Assembly: GCA_947177595.1 (NCBI GenBank)
Contig: CAMWUZ010000121.1
Span: forward strand, 1-5,674
Direction of reading: 5' to 3'
DNA from: an uncultured Porphyromonadaceae bacterium
Lineage (GTDB): Bacteria; Bacteroidota; Bacteroidia; Bacteroidales; Muribaculaceae
Length of the DNA stretch: 5,674 bases
Every line of letters begins with the position of its first letter. The first letter of the stretch is position 1. The notes below the pieces were generated by a model that did no database searches, was not told the origin of the DNA, and was given only the letters and a program-made list of their open reading frames with translations. This document shows, piece by piece, positions 5,617-5,674 of the stretch. The position numbers were made by a program, and so were the translations under genes.

Positions 5617-5674
5617 CTACCCTTTTTTCCTGACGCTCCAGCCGAAGCGACCTATCTCTGCCCCCTGCGAGTAA
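5617..5674 (-). CDS. Possible C-terminal end of an unidentified gene entering from the right edge
   Basis: One minus-strand frame starting at 5673 reads YSQGAEIGRFGWSVRKKG and stops with TAG at 5619-5617. The composition is protein-like, and the stop would fall about 107 bases before the glyA promoter's -33 box, a normal spacing for a co-directional neighbour. Only 18 codons are visible, I do not recognise the tail, and another minus frame is also open across this stretch, so this is a weak call. Confidence 0.25.
   Translation of the reverse strand, partial: YSQGAEIGRFGWSVRKKG

Noticed and set aside
1..5674. Mobile element, CRISPR array, toxin-antitoxin or defence system
   Set aside because: No transposase, integrase, spaced direct repeats, terminal inverted repeats or nuclease/toxin pairs were seen. 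The exonuclease is a housekeeping-type DEDDy enzyme in a conserved-looking operon.

Overview
The window looks like chromosomal DNA from a member of the order Bacteroidales (Bacteroidota), possibly a gut lineage near Bacteroidaceae or Muribaculaceae. Three independent signs point there: promoter boxes of the Bacteroidetes type (TTTG or TTG, a spacer of about 20 bases, then TAnnTTTG); start codons preceded by A/T-rich sequence with no Shine-Dalgarno motif; and a tmRNA tag reading GENNYALAA, which matches tags I recall from Bacteroidales. No similarity search was possible, so the placement below order level is a guess.

Layout, left to right. Positions 1-148 on the minus strand hold the 5' part of ssrA (tmRNA); the gene continues past the left edge. 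Its probable promoter lies at about 172-198. After an A/T-rich divergent spacer comes a well-formed promoter (304-335) and an NhaC-type Na+/H+ antiporter gene on the plus strand, starting with TTG (361-1815). The remaining genes are all on the minus strand and read leftward from a promoter at about 5481-5510: glyA (serine hydroxymethyltransferase), lgt (prolipoprotein diacylglyceryl transferase), bioD (dethiobiotin synthetase), a DEDDy-type 3'-5' exonuclease, and a 70-residue two-helix membrane protein of unknown function. The glyA-lgt gap is 6 bases, and each of the next three junctions is a 4-base ATGA stop/start overlap. This looks like one operon with translational coupling. The last gene of the operon overlaps the 3' end of the antiporter gene by 13 bases, tail to tail. 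The right edge (5511-5674) holds a repetitive-looking spacer and perhaps the last codons of another minus-strand gene.

The genes do not form one pathway. They cover ribosome rescue (ssrA), cation/proton exchange, one-carbon and glycine metabolism (glyA), lipoprotein maturation (lgt), biotin synthesis (bioD) and nucleic-acid trimming (the exonuclease). I see no transposon, CRISPR array, phage or defence system, and no convincing new system. The most useful points beyond routine annotation are the partial tmRNA gene, the identical -7 boxes of the two protein-coding units, the chain of ATGA overlaps, and the small membrane protein that ends the operon.
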